A stretch of 64,000 bases of DNA from Zeugodacus cucurbitae (Eukaryota > Arthropoda > Insecta > Diptera > Tephritidae), in NCBI RefSeq assembly GCF_028554725.1, contig NC_071668.1, positions 74,889,719 to 74,953,718 on the forward strand, in the 5' to 3' direction. The position numbers were made by a program, and so were the translations under genes. Shown one piece after another: positions 49,773-63,560 of the stretch (positions are counted from its first letter, which is position 1; every line of letters starts with the position of its first letter). The notes beneath the pieces were generated by a model. It searched no databases, was not told where the DNA came from, and saw nothing but the letters and a program-made list of their open reading frames with translations.

Positions 49773-50953
49773 TAGTCTCTAAAAAGTCAAAACTACTTTC
49801 ACATTGTCATTTAAAATATGCCCATATGGACAGTCATAGCCATTTTCAGTCTAAAAAAAATTGTGTAATCGATAACTATAACTGTAATTCAATAAAGTAT
49901 ATTTATTTGAATTCTTTTTTAGCGTATAACGCTGTATTTGCATGGGAAAAATATTTTAAACAGCATCAATAGACCGCCTCGATGACATGCGCGAAGCTGT
50001 TGACCGATTTCGCGCTTCATTGTTCAGCATTACCGTTATGATTTTGCATTTCTCTAAGCCATTGATGGTGCTTGAAGATCACGCGCAGATGATTTGCTCG
50101 ATATTTTGCTATTTTCGGCACTGACGCACCTTTTTTATTTAAATAAATTGAATTAACTCTTTTCTGATTTTTTTATTTTTTATTTTTCAAACCATTACAT
50201 AACAGTTACTTGTTACCATGTAGCCTATTATTCGCAACCAACGAGCTTAATCAATTGTTGAAAGATTTTTTGTTGCCCATAAAAAAATATTTGCAAACTT
50301 TTCACTAGAGCTTTAGAATTTGTTGACCCTGCAATAAATCTGTGGCCTTGCCACATTTTATTTAGTCTTTTGCGCAACACTTTCCAGCGTAATTTGTTTA
50401 CAATAACAAATTCGCAATGCCTTATATTGCCTGCATGCTTCATAGTCACTACAGCGTGCGATTGCATAACGCGCTTTGATAGCTTCGCAATCATCTTTCC
50501 GCATAATTTGCTTGTCAATACGATTCGCTTTGGTTTCGGCGCTTGTGTTGTGCAAATTTGCATTTAACGAGCTATCATCGTTCATAACTCGATAATGGCA
50601 AATAGTTATTTTTGCTTTTCATAATTTTGTAATTTCGATTTTTTTGTTCATAAAATGCATAAATATTCATGTTTAATGCGAAGAAATTTGAATTTCATTA
50701 CTTTTACAAATTTTTGTTTTGGAATTGTTTATTTAGTTTTGTGAAACCACTTTATACATATGATCCAATAAGGTTTTGTGGTTTTTTGGAGCCAATTTTC
50801 GGTATTAAATTCGAAAGTTATCTTATCGTTATCATTCGAAGTGTTATCTTATGTTACCCAGAATGCAACCCTGTTTTCCCCAATCTTGTGGTTTGACGCT
50901 TTCTTGCATTGGATTGCTCGATTTTTGGCAATGCTTGAATTTTTCTAAAAAAG

Positions 50954-51430
50954 GAGAGCTTTCACATTTCTATTCATGACCTTTACCATTATATTTACTT
51001 TCAAGTAGTCGATTTCGGAGAGGAAGTATAAATATCATTCTTGCTGTTATTTTCTTGAACTTTACAACATATAAATACTATTGATAATTATTTCAAAATC
51101 GTGAAAGCTCATCATCAGTGAAGTTTCAACATTCTATATATGAGCTTTCGACTTTCTCTTCATCTTGATTTTTAGATTCTCGAACTAAAGATTACATGAT
51201 TGTTTTAAACCATAGAAATTTTATTTACTAAAGCTTTTGCCTTTTCATACATGAGCTTTCACCTACCTCTTCACTTTGAAACATCTGATTTCAGCGTTGT
51301 AGATATAATACTTTTAAATTATCCAATTTAAGTTTACATAAATGTTTCAAAATCGTAAAACTTTTGTTCACTCAGGAGTTTTCATCTTATAGATGAGATT
51401 TTACTTCAAACTTCACCTTGAATGAATCGC
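50954..51430. repeat. Degenerate repeats around ATGAGCTTTC
   Basis: The phrase ATGAGCTTTC and a following ACTTTCTCTTCATCTTGA-like tract recur at about 51140 and 51251, with weaker matches at 50954 and 51393. Each is preceded or followed by TTTCAAAATCGTGAAA-like text. Steps are about 111 and 142 bp. Similarity is low, so boundaries are approximate. Confidence 0.35.
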
Positions 51431-53005
51431 TTTCAGGGAGTGGGTATATGTATGATCATTGTATATTGTTCCAAATCAAATGAAAGCTCTAATTCATCAT
51501 AACTAAATGATTGTTTCAAAATCATGGAAGATGTGATAGAACTCAGAGTCAATGATGTTATATAATGACCCATTTATTGGTGATAACTTCTCCTCCACGA
51601 TCTTCCATACTTTTATATAGAAAGAAAACCCACCACTCTGCTCCAATAGAAACGAAGTAGAACACGATAACATAGTGTTAATTGAAGCCACCTCTTTCCA
51701 CTTCAATCATTCAATTAAACCATTCAATCAATCAATAAACCATATATGTACCTCCTCCCCATAACGTTTTGTCAAATTCTTTGCTGAACAAATACAAATA
51801 TTTATCCACTTAACAATCTGCAGACACGAATCGCTGAGCAAAGAAGAGCAGCATAAAATTAAAAAATCAAACAACAATAAAAAATAATCAATGAAAAATC
51901 CATGCTAAGTAAATAAAATGGAAAAAAATGTGGTAGAAATAACTGCACTTTCACTCTCGACGCTGCTTTCATTAGTGGAACGCGCCAACAACACTGCGCA
52001 TGCGCGTTTACACTTTGGCTTTACGCAAAGATGAGCTGGGAGAAACCACAACGGCGCGTACTGCGTCTGGGTGTGCGTTAGCAGCAATAAATTCATACAT
52101 ATGTATGCGACTTAACTCATCCAAATCATTAAAGCCAGCCAGCAGCGCGCACACACACTCATATATGCGGCATGCATCACAAATCAATTAACACGTATTA
52201 ACTTGTTGCTTTTTTTATCGTTTTAATGTGACTGAACCGCCAAGGCAGGTGGCGAGCACGCAGCCCAGTCGGCGCATATTTTAACCTGCTCTACGGCACC
52301 ACTACTACTCGCCGCCGCCGGCATGTGGTAATGCGCCCGCCCATAAGCGCTTACCTGCGCGTACTTATGCGTTACGTGTGCGCGCGTATGTGTGTCAAGT
52401 GAAGAAGCGCATAAAGAATGCGGCACTAAGTCGGCATATTTGCTGTAGTTGTGCGATGCTGATAGAAGTCTGCTTTGGTTTCATCGTTTCTTCTGCTGGC
52501 TGCTCCCTTTCAGCTCAGCGTAGAAGCTTACATACCGGTTATGGAAAAAAGTGAAATTCCTTGTGCATTTTGTAGAGATAATCTCTACAGCTTGTCGGCT
52601 TCACCTGCTCACGTTGTTTGTTTCTTTAATAAATAAATTAAAATAGAAAGCAACGGGAGTGGTCAAGCGATCTTGCCCAAAATGTAACAACGCTGATCAT
52701 CATGATCACCTTATTTATAATCGAAAGAGTTCAAAAGTCTCACAGAGATGCGCAACTTTCTTCATTGATTATAAAAAAAAATCTGAATATTTTGTGAATT
52801 AAATTTATAGGCGTGCCAAATTTTTATTGAAAGTGTTATAATTTGTCGCGGTTTCTGTCACTACAGTGTGTTAAATTTGTAGCTCTCTTGAGTATAATTT
52901 GATTTTGTCAAAGTTAGATTAAATATACACACATTTTTTTAACAAATAAGCGTAAGAAAGTCATTGGGGCCTCTACCGGTAACCTTCTGATAATATTTCT
53001 ACATA

Positions 53006-53667
53006 GCCGAAATTCGCGCTATTTTAAAGTTTTCCTTCGTCAAAAGCAAATCTGCTAGAAAAGCGTTCCGTCAGGTTAATGGTGTTTTGGGGGATGGTAC
53101 TCTACCACTTGAAAACGACACCATGGATAAGCCAGCCGGCGGAAGATCTGTGACGACGAATATCGATCAAATCATGGAAAACATCGAGTTAGACCGGCAT
53201 GTCACGAGATGCCACATCGCCCAGGAAATGGGAGTTAGTCACCAGACCATTTTAAACCATCTGCAGAAGGTTGGATACACAAAAAAGCTTGATGTTTTGG
53301 TGCCGCATGATTTGACGCAAAAAAACCTTATGGACCGAATCAACGCCTGCGATATGCTGCTGAAAAGAAACGAACTCGACCCATTTTTGAAGCGGATGGG
53401 GACTGGCGACGAAAAATGGATCACATACGACAATAGCAAGCGAAAACGGTCGTGGTCGAGGGACGGTGAATCGTCCCAAAGGTTTTTTCGCATCCACCAT
53501 ATAGCACGGACATAGCGCTAAGTGATTACCACCTGTTTTTGTCCATGGCGAACGCCATTGGCGGTGTAAAATTGAACTCTAAAGAGGTTTGTGAAAAGTG
53601 ACTGTCCGAGTTCTTCGCAACTAAGGAATGGGCTTCTACGAGGGGGTATTATGAAGCCAACCTAATA
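53006..53667 (+). pseudogene. Mariner-family transposon copy C, internally deleted
   Basis: The coding text starts in the N-terminal region (AEIRAILKFSFVKSKSARKA after frame correction). It continues in one open frame (53087-53515) through TTNIDQIMENIELDRHVTRC, KKLDVLVPHDLTQKNLMDRI, LLKRNELDPFLKRMGTGDEKW and RKRSWSRDGESSQ. The first catalytic Asp (TGDEKW) is kept. A deletion then joins SSQ to the late region FRIHHIART, removing the second catalytic Asp. Further decayed 3' text ends at GCCAACCTAATA, with bases near the 3' end missing. It has a 19-bp local inversion in the RHV region relative to the other copies (see findings). Confidence 0.85.
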
Positions 53668-56600
53668 TAATTCAGAAAAAACTCTACGTCACCTAATCTT
53701 CTCAAAATACCTGGCCAAAATGTTAAATCCGTTAAGCCAATGCCCACGTTTATTTGCAAATTTTCAAAAAAAAAAGTTGACTCCAACAACAAAGTACTCA
53801 GACCTTCCTTACCACCCCCGCCACTTCATATACGAGTACAACCGTTAGCAGCGTGCCCAACATTTCGCATGCGTAATTCATCAATGCAAACGTGCGGATA
53901 TGTAAATTACAAATGAGCTAAACACATTTTCACGTGCTTATTAACCGTTATACGCATGCGTACTCTCATATGTACACCTGAATGTTTGTTTTGCCTTTAA
54001 CAATTGTTTGGTTTTTGTGCGCACATTGGCTATGCCAGTGCATAATTGCAAGTATGTTTTGGTGTTGTTGTTGTTGTTATATGTACATTTGCTTGTTTGT
54101 ACATGAACTAATGTTTGTAATTACCGCTGGGTGTGTACTCGAGCGGCGCATGTGCGCACATTATTTGCATACCCACCTTTGTATATATGTGTGTGTGTGT
54201 GTGACATGCAACAAAGTTTGAAGGCGTTAAGTGACTTGTTGCTGAAAATGTTGCCGAAGTTTAAGCTTCCGTAAATATGTTAATTACGTTGCATGCAACA
54301 AGCTAGTAGCAAACAGCATACTTGTTACGTTATATACTTATAACGGAGTGTGTAAATTGTTGTTGGTGCAGCATACATTGCGGGTCAGCGGTTGTTGTAG
54401 CAGACAACACGTCGCTGGTCACGCTAGTAATAAATTTTTGTTTGCAGCAAAGTTTTTGGCGCTAAAAAAATGTGTACAACTAAAAGTTTAAAACTCACTA
54501 AGTGGTTGAGAATTGCGGGAGAAGGCAAACGGAAACAAAAGAATCACAAGTGAAACAAATAAAAATGTGGAACGTTGCGGTAGTATTTAATACTGAGAGT
54601 AGCCATTCTTAACGTTGCTGATTCTGAATGAAGGGGAGTTACTAGGATTAACTTTAGTCAAACCTTGATGGGGCATACTTTCACCGCCTTTTGAGTTAAG
54701 TATGATAGAACAGGAATGTATTCAAAGTTGAGCTCCTCTTCAGGCGGATGTTATATCATTTTTAGGGAATATAGCTTTTCTTTCTATTTGAAATTAGTAT
54801 TGAAATTCGAGACCATAATATATACATAAATTTGCCCAGTTTTCCATCTATATGAAACACAGATCAGGCGATTCGTGTCTTGTGTTTAGAACGCCTTTAA
54901 TGTCGTCAAGTGAGACTTAGGTCAATACTGTGTACTGAAATCGTTTCGGAAATGCTTGAAATCTCATTCACTGCACCAGGTTATGGTGAAGACTTATTAG
55001 TTTATCATATAATGTACACTTAACCCTGTCTTTTCTGGAAATAAGCACCTTGAAGTTTTTCCATTCACGAGTTTGTTGAAAAAGGGTAGCTCAAGATCTT
55101 CATCTTCCGAAGTTAGCTGGACTACTGACCCGTACTAAAGGGTTTTACGGTCACATGTCATATTAGCATACCTGTAGTCTGATTCGCGACCAACGACCAA
55201 TTTCTTCCTCGCATACCCATGTTTCGGGTCTAACCCATTCCCTCTCATTGTACTCACATGGTACTTCGATCCCATTTTACTCACTTAGTAAAAAAAAACA
55301 TGATTTTTTTCTGGGTTGGGAATGGGTTAAGAAACTTAGTATTTCGGAACTGACTCTTTCTTACTCCGCATATAACGGTATTTGTGAGAAAGAGAAGAAA
55401 CCCATATTCCGTAATTACTTGTTATTGATGATTACACCATTAAATTTAGCAGATTACTATTTCATTACTTGCAACACTATTAGCAGCAGTTAAATTCCAT
55501 ACAAGCTAATAAAATGTAATTAAAGCAAACACGCTTCAAAAATTCACACACAACACGCTAAGTAAGACATTAAAAAGTTTTGGGGCAACAATTGTTGCTC
55601 TACAATCGCCCGAAGTTGTTAAAATTTTATGAGTCCGCAACTGTAGCACACCCATACACAGGCATTCAAATGCTATTCCAACGATTGCTAGATAAATTTG
55701 CCATTCAGGCTGTTAGTGTTTCCTCTATATGAAGCCGCCAGCTAAATCCGCTGCGTAAGACACTGAGCCCCCAGCAGCAATTCACCTAGTATATACATAC
55801 ATAAAAACTGAAGTGGAATCGCCAAAAGTTTTTACACACAGATTTTTTTATGTTATTAACTCCGTAGATGTCTATATGCTTTGGTCGCAACCAACTAACC
55901 ACCACTTGTCGGTTGCCGGGCGTCACACAAACTCTCCGAGCTAATTTGCCTAAGACAGCCGTCAGCCGTCAGCAGTCAGCAGTCGTCGAAGCTGTTATGC
56001 GCCACTGATGCAGGTATCTCTGTGTAAATTGGACACTTACACCAGCAGCAGCAACAGCAGCAGCGTCTCGCAATTGGATGCTTCCCCAAGCGCTACTCAA
56101 TGCTGTTTCAATTGCAATTGTGGCGCACGGACAAGTGCATGCCACATGCGCGTTGCAAGTTGCACACAAAGCCAAAACTGGCTTTAGCAAAAAAAAAAAA
56201 CAAAAAAAGCAGCCAAAGCTCTAAGCCCAAACGAGAAGAGTTGCACGTTGGAAACCACTTCAACTTCAACAGCGGAAAGCACGAGAAATATATTGCACAA
56301 TTGCAACTTCAGTAAAAATGCTTGGCTGCAGCGCTTGCTTCAATATAATTTAATCTTTTTCGCTGTTGTTGTTGTTTAATACTTTTAAATTGCCACTTTA
56401 TTGTTGTTGCTTGTTGTTAGTGGCTCAGTTTCGTCAAGTGTGTAGTTAAGTAGTTGGACGCTGTTGGCTAAGTAAATGCCTGCCTGACGGCGTGCCTCGC
56501 GGTGTGTCAGACTGGCGGCCAACAGCTGCTGCTAAATTGACTACTGGCCGCACGCTATTATTCAGTTACCTACTTTTCGGTGACTTCTCATCCGTCATTT

Positions 56601-59600
56601 GTATGTATAAAATGAGTTCATATTGCCCGTGGACAGACTGCACAACAAAGCAGGGAAGTCTATGAAGCTGTGCCACCTTAAAATGTGTCTTGAGAGCTCG
56701 GTAGTTTGAGCTTCGGCAAGAGATAATATCAGCATACAAAAATACTTTGTATATGAGTTGAGTATTCAGTTTAGTTGAAATAAGAGAATAGAAGGGTTCA
56801 TATAGCCTCTATGTTATATGTATGAATGTTGAATTTTATTATAATAAGTCTCCCAAAAAATTCCAACTGAAATCCATTCAAAACTATAGATGATCTCGTG
56901 TTGTAGGCGAATTAAAGAGCAATCTAATGATCCTGGCCTTAGATGAGTATAATATTCGAATATTATCATAAGCCTGAATATTTCCAAGAGGTTCTATTTG
57001 ATCCTCTGTTTCGAATATGGAACAACTCTCTCATGTTCTTAGCCGTTCCAAAATATAATATCCTTTATGTCAACTTTTGGTGTTTTAAAATGTCTATCTC
57101 AGGCTGGATTGTTGAAAACAGTAAAACCAAATGTGTCCAATTATTGATCTTAACGCTAATGAAATAGTGACTGTTCCCAGGTTCTAGATGAATTAATTTT
57201 CCGGGTAAAGTTTCTTTATAAAATCATGATTCCGGAACGCTTGCTTACAATCGATCAAGAGCAAGCACCAATTGATTCCAAGCAGTCTTTGAAGCTTTAC
57301 AACTACGATAAACCCGAAATGATTCCATTATTTTACTCCGGAGTTCCAACGACATCTATTCGTGGGAAGATCTTACACTCTACTGTATACAAATTGTATT
57401 AGGATTCCCTAGCATTTCACAATTTGAATTCTACTGGTCAATATTCAAGCAACTAACTACGTTTTGAACAGCTAATTGAACCCTTAGCTAAATCGCAACT
57501 TAATTAGATATTAAAAGCTATTGTTGCAGCTGAAGTCTTCCACAGTTCATTTATCATTTAAGCCGACTTTGAACCCAAGTACCACAAGATTACGTCACGC
57601 GAAATGCTCCTCCTCAAGTCATCTCAGCTTCCATCGAATTTTTCTTATGTTCGTTTGCCGCCATCGAGTTCACTTTGAACCGTTATACTTTTGCGCAATA
57701 ATCAGCGCTCATAACCTCAAAATGAAGCGATGCTGTGCGCCATCTGTGCGAGGCAGTTGGAATTTATGCGTTTTCTTGCGATTTTCAATATTTATGTTCG
57801 TGTTTTGTCTATCAACATGCAGTTTTTTGCGTCTACTACTTGCAACGACGATTGCAACTAATTCAAGGTTGTACGTGCCGCAGCGACTGTCGATTGCTGA
57901 TATATTCTCACCACATTTCGGCAGTTGCTCTGTTGCTTGCTTGGAAAATGCTTCAATTTGCGATTCTTCCGTTCTCTTTTCAAGCGCATATTTATGTTTA
58001 TTTCGCTGTAGTTTTTGCAAATGCTTTTTGCATTAAATTTTTTTTCGAAACATTTTTTGTATGCTCATCGAATTTTCCGATTTTGGTTGGCGCGGTTGCG
58101 TAATTGGCGGACATCGCTTAGTTTAACGCTTGTATATCTTCAATAAAAGTATCTCTGTGTATTGCATTGGCTTCTTCTTGGCAAAAATCGTGTTTTTTGT
58201 ACATTTCCATTATATTTGGCCAACTGTTTTTGAGGTCGCAAGACGCGATTATTACGCAAGCGCATTCCCGACTTTGCTTGGCGGCTGTGGCGCGGCAGTG
58301 TCTGCGTGTCTTTTTTGTTTTTTCTATTTGTGAGCAGCATTTCAAATGTACGTTTGTCTATTTATTTATTTATTTCTTTTTTGCTTCATTTTATTTTAAT
58401 TTTATTTGTTACCACTTGGGGTTTTCGCTTATGCGTGGCTCTCCATCAGATTATTTTATTATTTTTACCTCTTTTTTCTGAAGAGGTTTTTCTCAAGTCG
58501 TCAATTGGAATTGGTCAGCAGTTTAGTTATGTGATTTGATGTTGATTTTTCGAATTTAGTAATTTTTATTGTTACGTGCTTTGCCCAAATTCGACTAGGT
58601 TGCGTGACTAGTCGATGATTTTAGTTTTATTATCATTAGTTTTTCATGTCAATTAATTGTAAAGATCCTTTCGCTTTTGGTTTTTGGAAATACTAAAAGA
58701 ATTTGAAGGAGATTCGTTATTAAAAGTCTAACTTAACAGCTAATGGCATTAACGGGGTCGCTCCATTGAGGAAAAAACTGAAGCTCCACGATCTATTTGA
58801 TTTAACGAAGTCAATGATTTAGTCATGTATATATATTTCTGAAGATTCTAGAAACAATTTCTTGGTTCTGCAAAACACGAGAAAAAGTCTTGAAACAATT
58901 TGTCTTCCAGCGATAACTCTATCACATATAGGGAAACTTCGGTCCCGGAATTAGTTTTGAATCTGATACTGACTTATCAAGAGTTTGTTCTCTTACTATC
59001 TTAGAAAACTAAGACTCTTCAATATTGCTTCAAAAATTGTTCCCTTCAAAGATGCAATCAAATTTAAGTATCTGGTCGAAGTCCTCATCTTCAGTTTAAG
59101 GTTATTTTATAACCTAAATTTATTATTATTTATAATAGCGTTTTAGACAGGATCTAATTGATCAATTAACTGCCTCTGCTTGATTTAAACGCTTATTAAA
59201 ATCGATTTACCATTCAAAATAAATTCTCCATTTATTTTAAATTGAATTTTAATGGACTTGAATATCAAATGCAACTCTGCAACAAAGACGGACGATATAC
59301 GCTTTATGTCTGCAATTGGCTGAATTTTTGATGAAAAAAAGCTACTTTTCATTCGACTAACAATAGTGGTTTAAAGGTATCGAACAGTTGATGAGCTTCA
59401 CTGCTAAAATATTTGTGTTCTAACACAATTCACACACTTTGCACTCAAATGCATACTGTGATTCAAGCACACTACTCCATCCCAATTATTTTATCTAGCT
59501 GCCATTCACTCGCTGCATCATTATTCATGCCACAAAATTAGGTTTTTGCTTCATTTTTTGCATAAATCGTACTGCAAAAGTGATAACAATAAAAGCAAAC

Positions 59601-60578
59601 GCCAGTGGCAACATGCAACCAAAAACACAATGCGACATAATTAGTGCCAGAAATATAACAACAAAGTAAAGTGCAAGTCAACACACACTTCTCCAAAACG
59701 TAGATGATATTGCAAATTTCCCACTAACACCCAGCAACTGTTGCAAAGGCATTTGTTGTTTGTGCTTCACGCTAGTGCAGAAAGTATTTCGGATGCTGCA
59801 AGTCAAACTCTGGGAAGCATAGCAGACATAGAAACTAGTTTGTGACATGCGATTGTTGGTTGTTGTTGTTATTTTTTTTGCTATTCTTTAATTGGATATT
59901 CAGCAATTGCGCTATTATTTATTAATTTGCGTGATTTATTTATTATTTAAATAGCGAAAAAGTGTGCCAAAAATTGAGGTGACTGACAAGTGACGAGCTC
60001 GCTTTACTTCATTTGTTGTTGGTATAGTGCAGAGAATCAGCTCTGTAAGCTGTATGGTAATTGACTTTCTTTTTTTAGCCAGCTCTTGAAGTTATTAAAT
60101 GTGTTATATTGTTGTGGATGCTAAGGGGTAGCGTTATTGCTCTCATAAACGTGGATTATTTTGAGCAACATTACGCGTTAGATAACAAATTGCGTATTTT
60201 TAAATTGTTTACCAACAGTTCTTGTGTTATGTAAGGAAATTGCGTGAGGTAATGGTATACACTTCAATGTTTTGAAAACAATATCTTTGGTATTTGTATA
60301 AAAATTGGAATTTTTTCTATCTCTAGAAATGTTTATCTGTTTGTTTGAAACCATTTCGAAAACAATAGTTAGCTTTCTTATTAGTTTCCTTCCATTATTT
60401 TTTCATTCATGCAAGTTTAGACGATCTCAACATAGCCGGAAACCACGAAATTTTCTTAATTTTGATTGAATAGTCAAAAATTTTGAAATTTATAATTTAA
60501 AAATTGACAGCAAATACTCCACATCATTCCCATAAGGAAGAGTTCAAAATCTATAACTTCATTCAGCCATTTTGACTT

Positions 60579-61416
60579 GTCAGCACTTATTCAGCTGTGG
60601 TCAAAGGTAGCTGAATACAACACTGAATGTCATAAAACAGAAAAACTAGTATAGAATTATTGCCTAAAAGCATTCAGCGTCAAAAAATAGATTAAGTGTT
60701 GAAGTATAATGAATTGTTTCTAATATTACTTGATAATATTGCCCGTCATCGACATATTGTTTCAAATCTTCATTAATCCAATCTTATTTAAACGAGATGT
60801 AATTCCATAACCTCAAATTTCCAGAGCTTTTGTTATTCAGCACTTATTCAGCTTAGAAAAATTATAGCTGGATAAAGCGCTGAATATCTGAAGAACTGAA
60901 AAACAAGATATAGAGTTGCCTAAGCAAATTTGAAATGCGAATTTCGACATTTTGTTTCAAATCTTCATTAATTCAATCTTATTTAAACGAGATATAAATT
61001 CAACATTTCAAATTTTCAGATCTTTTGGTATTCAGCACTTCTTCAGCTTAGGAAAACGATAGTTGAACAAAGCGCTGAATAACAAAAGAACTGAAAAATT
61101 TTCCTTAAGCAAATTTAATTAGCGAATATGACGTCTTCGACATAAAACTAGTTTTATTAATTTTCCATAATTCATAATTTCTTTCATTCTTGATTATACA
61201 TATTAGTATCGGAGTTTTAAATTCTCATATTTATTTATAAGGCTGCTTTGGTTCATCGAGGTGTGGGAAAATAAAAATTTTATATTTAGGAGCACCTAAG
61301 TGTACAACAAATCTTATTTAAACGAGATATAAATTCAACATTTCAAATTTTCAGATCTTTTGGTATTCAGCACTTCTTCAGCTTAGGAAAACGATAGTTG
61401 AACAAAGCGCTGAATA
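60579..61416. repeat. Four repeated hairpin units (20-21-nt arms, 12-nt loop)
   Basis: Units lie at 60579-60629, 60834-60886, 61029-61081 and 61364-61416. In units 2-4 the left arm TATTCAGCACTT(A/C)TTCAGCT pairs with a right arm ending AAAGCGCTGAATA. Unit 1 keeps the inner ATTCAGCT/AGCTGAAT pairing but its outer arm is weaker. The loop is 12 nt in every unit although its bases vary (GTGGTCAAAGGT, TAGAAAAATTAT, TAGGAAAACGAT). Unit spacing is about 257, 195 and 335 bp. No coding frame is involved. Confidence 0.8.
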
Positions 61417-61646
61417 ACAAAAGAACTGAAAAATTTTCCTTAAGCAAATTTAATTAGCGAATATGACGTCTTCGACATAAAACTAGTTTTATTAATTTTC
61501 CATAATTCATAATTTCTTTCATTCTTGATTATACATATTAGTATCGGAGTTTTAAATTCTCATATTTATTTATAAGGCTGCTTTGGTTCATCGAGGTGTG
61601 GGAAAATAAAAATTTTATATTTAGGAGCACCTAAGTGTACAACAAA
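60975..61646. repeat. 335-bp tandem duplication, two apparently identical copies
   Basis: The sequence from AATCTTATTTAAACGAGATA at 60975 to the end of copy 1 near 61309 repeats from 61310 to about 61646. I could find no difference by eye over the whole 335 bp. Each copy contains one of the hairpin units. It is either a very recent duplication or an assembly artefact. Confidence 0.9.
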
Positions 61647-63560
61647 TGATCTTCTTCAAAGCATTATAAAGCTTCTCAGAGTTTTAACTGCTTGTATCGG
61701 ATATTGAAATGCTTATATTACGTGAAGAAAGTTTGATTTTCCCAATAATGTAGTTATCTATATCAATTCTCATATAATTCTCCAACTATATCAATTTTTT
61801 AAAGAAATTTTACATATATCTCGAATCGTGCATATAATGAAATCGACTCTGTTAGTAAATCTGTTAACTGGAAAATTTCGATTGGGCAATTTGCATGCAA
61901 TTTTATGCATCAAGAAAAAACTAAGGCATATTTTTTAAACATTTACACTTAATCATGGAAAAAATATCGCACATCCAACACACGCACGGCCCGCAACATG
62001 CTGTTGCACAATTTCCATCATTCACATGCATCAACGAAACACTTGAAATTCCGTCATTTGCAATGAGCCAGCAAACCGAAAGACAGTCGATGAGAATTAT
62101 GTATTTATCTGCCGTTTGGCAGCGGCGAAATTTCTACATGCAACGCACAAAAGCGGCGGCCGCACCTGCAAAACGTCAGTTAATTGTGATGGGATAACCG
62201 CAGAGTTGAAACCAACTGATAATAAAAAATAACGCCGCATGCAAAGCAAAAATAAAAACAAAATATGGGCTAAATTGCACGCGTCGAGCAAGAGCTGTGA
62301 ACGAAATGATCAAACCGCAACAGGCGTCACGTAACACGATGCCTTGCGGGCGGTGGTGGTGGTGGTGCGCCATGTGGTATGAGTGATGCGTAATTAATTT
62401 GCATTCATGTACGCGTAAACCGCGAAAAATGTAATAGATTTTTAATAATGCATGCCGATGTGTGACTGTGTGTTTGGCTGCTGTCGCTGGTAAGTGCCGG
62501 CAATCAGCAATTTTTTCCCCGCATCGCAGATGAAATCTCTTTGCGCGCTACTCATTACGGTATGTGTAATTACAGTGGTTGTTGTTGTTGTTAATAACAA
62601 AGCTTTGCAACGACCAACAGCAACAAAATGTAGCATAAAACCGTTGAAATTTGTGGCATGTAGTGATAAACAAAAGCAATTGAGCGCAACAATGGGCCAA
62701 AGTGGGAGTGAATGAAAATAAAGCAACAACAACACATACACAATCATAATAAACGAAGCTGGAAATAATTGTAGGGAAACAAAAGAGCGTTAAACAAACG
62801 CAAAAATAATGCGTTATACAACAATAGCAGCAACAAGCGGCAAGTAATAAGCGCGTCTAAGCTATGCTTTTTTCCAACACAATTTGTTGTTGTTCATTAC
62901 TATTGTATTTGTTTCCCTATTGCCCTGTGCGCATTGCCACAATGTTGTTGTTGTCATTTTCAATTTACTTAAGTCAAGCAGCTACAGGCGTACATACCAT
63001 GAAATGAACATTAATTGTGCAGGTAATAAATCTGTGGTATGCTGGCGGCGAGCATGCGCGGCATCACCGCCAAGTAGTGATGCGGCAAAACGCGCATCTT
63101 ACGTTGCCACAATGAGTTTATGAATGCTGTGCGGCTGAAAAAATACCAAAAAAAAAGTACAAATATTTTTCGGTGTTTACCAGCGTTGGACAAATGCGTT
63201 TGTTTTGTAAGCGTACTAACATATAAAACTCAAACAAAAAGTGATTACGTTGGTAAAAATATTAATAAAAGTAAACAAGTAATTATGTTGAAAGCAGAGG
63301 TGGCAATAATGCGTCGAAAAAACAGCATTTCATCGGCATAAATAAGTAATTACATAGTTGAACAGATCGCTGTAATGTTATTACATTAAGTAACACCGGT
63401 AGTAGGTGGTCGGTTACCGCTAAAGGGCTGTATTTAGGGAGCAGAAAATTAATTTTCTCACAGCAGGAATTTCACTCATGAGAAGAAAATAAGTAATTTT
63501 AAGGTATTTTCGATTTTTTTATCATTGATGGTTAAGGCATATGAATTTCACAATTCATAG

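Noticed and set aside
50228..50585. Two overlapping minus-strand frames (111 and 75 codons)
   Set aside because: The 75-codon frame has a real ATG (50585) and plausible composition, but no domain, splice signal or transcript evidence is visible, and the opposite strand is also open. I left it unannotated.
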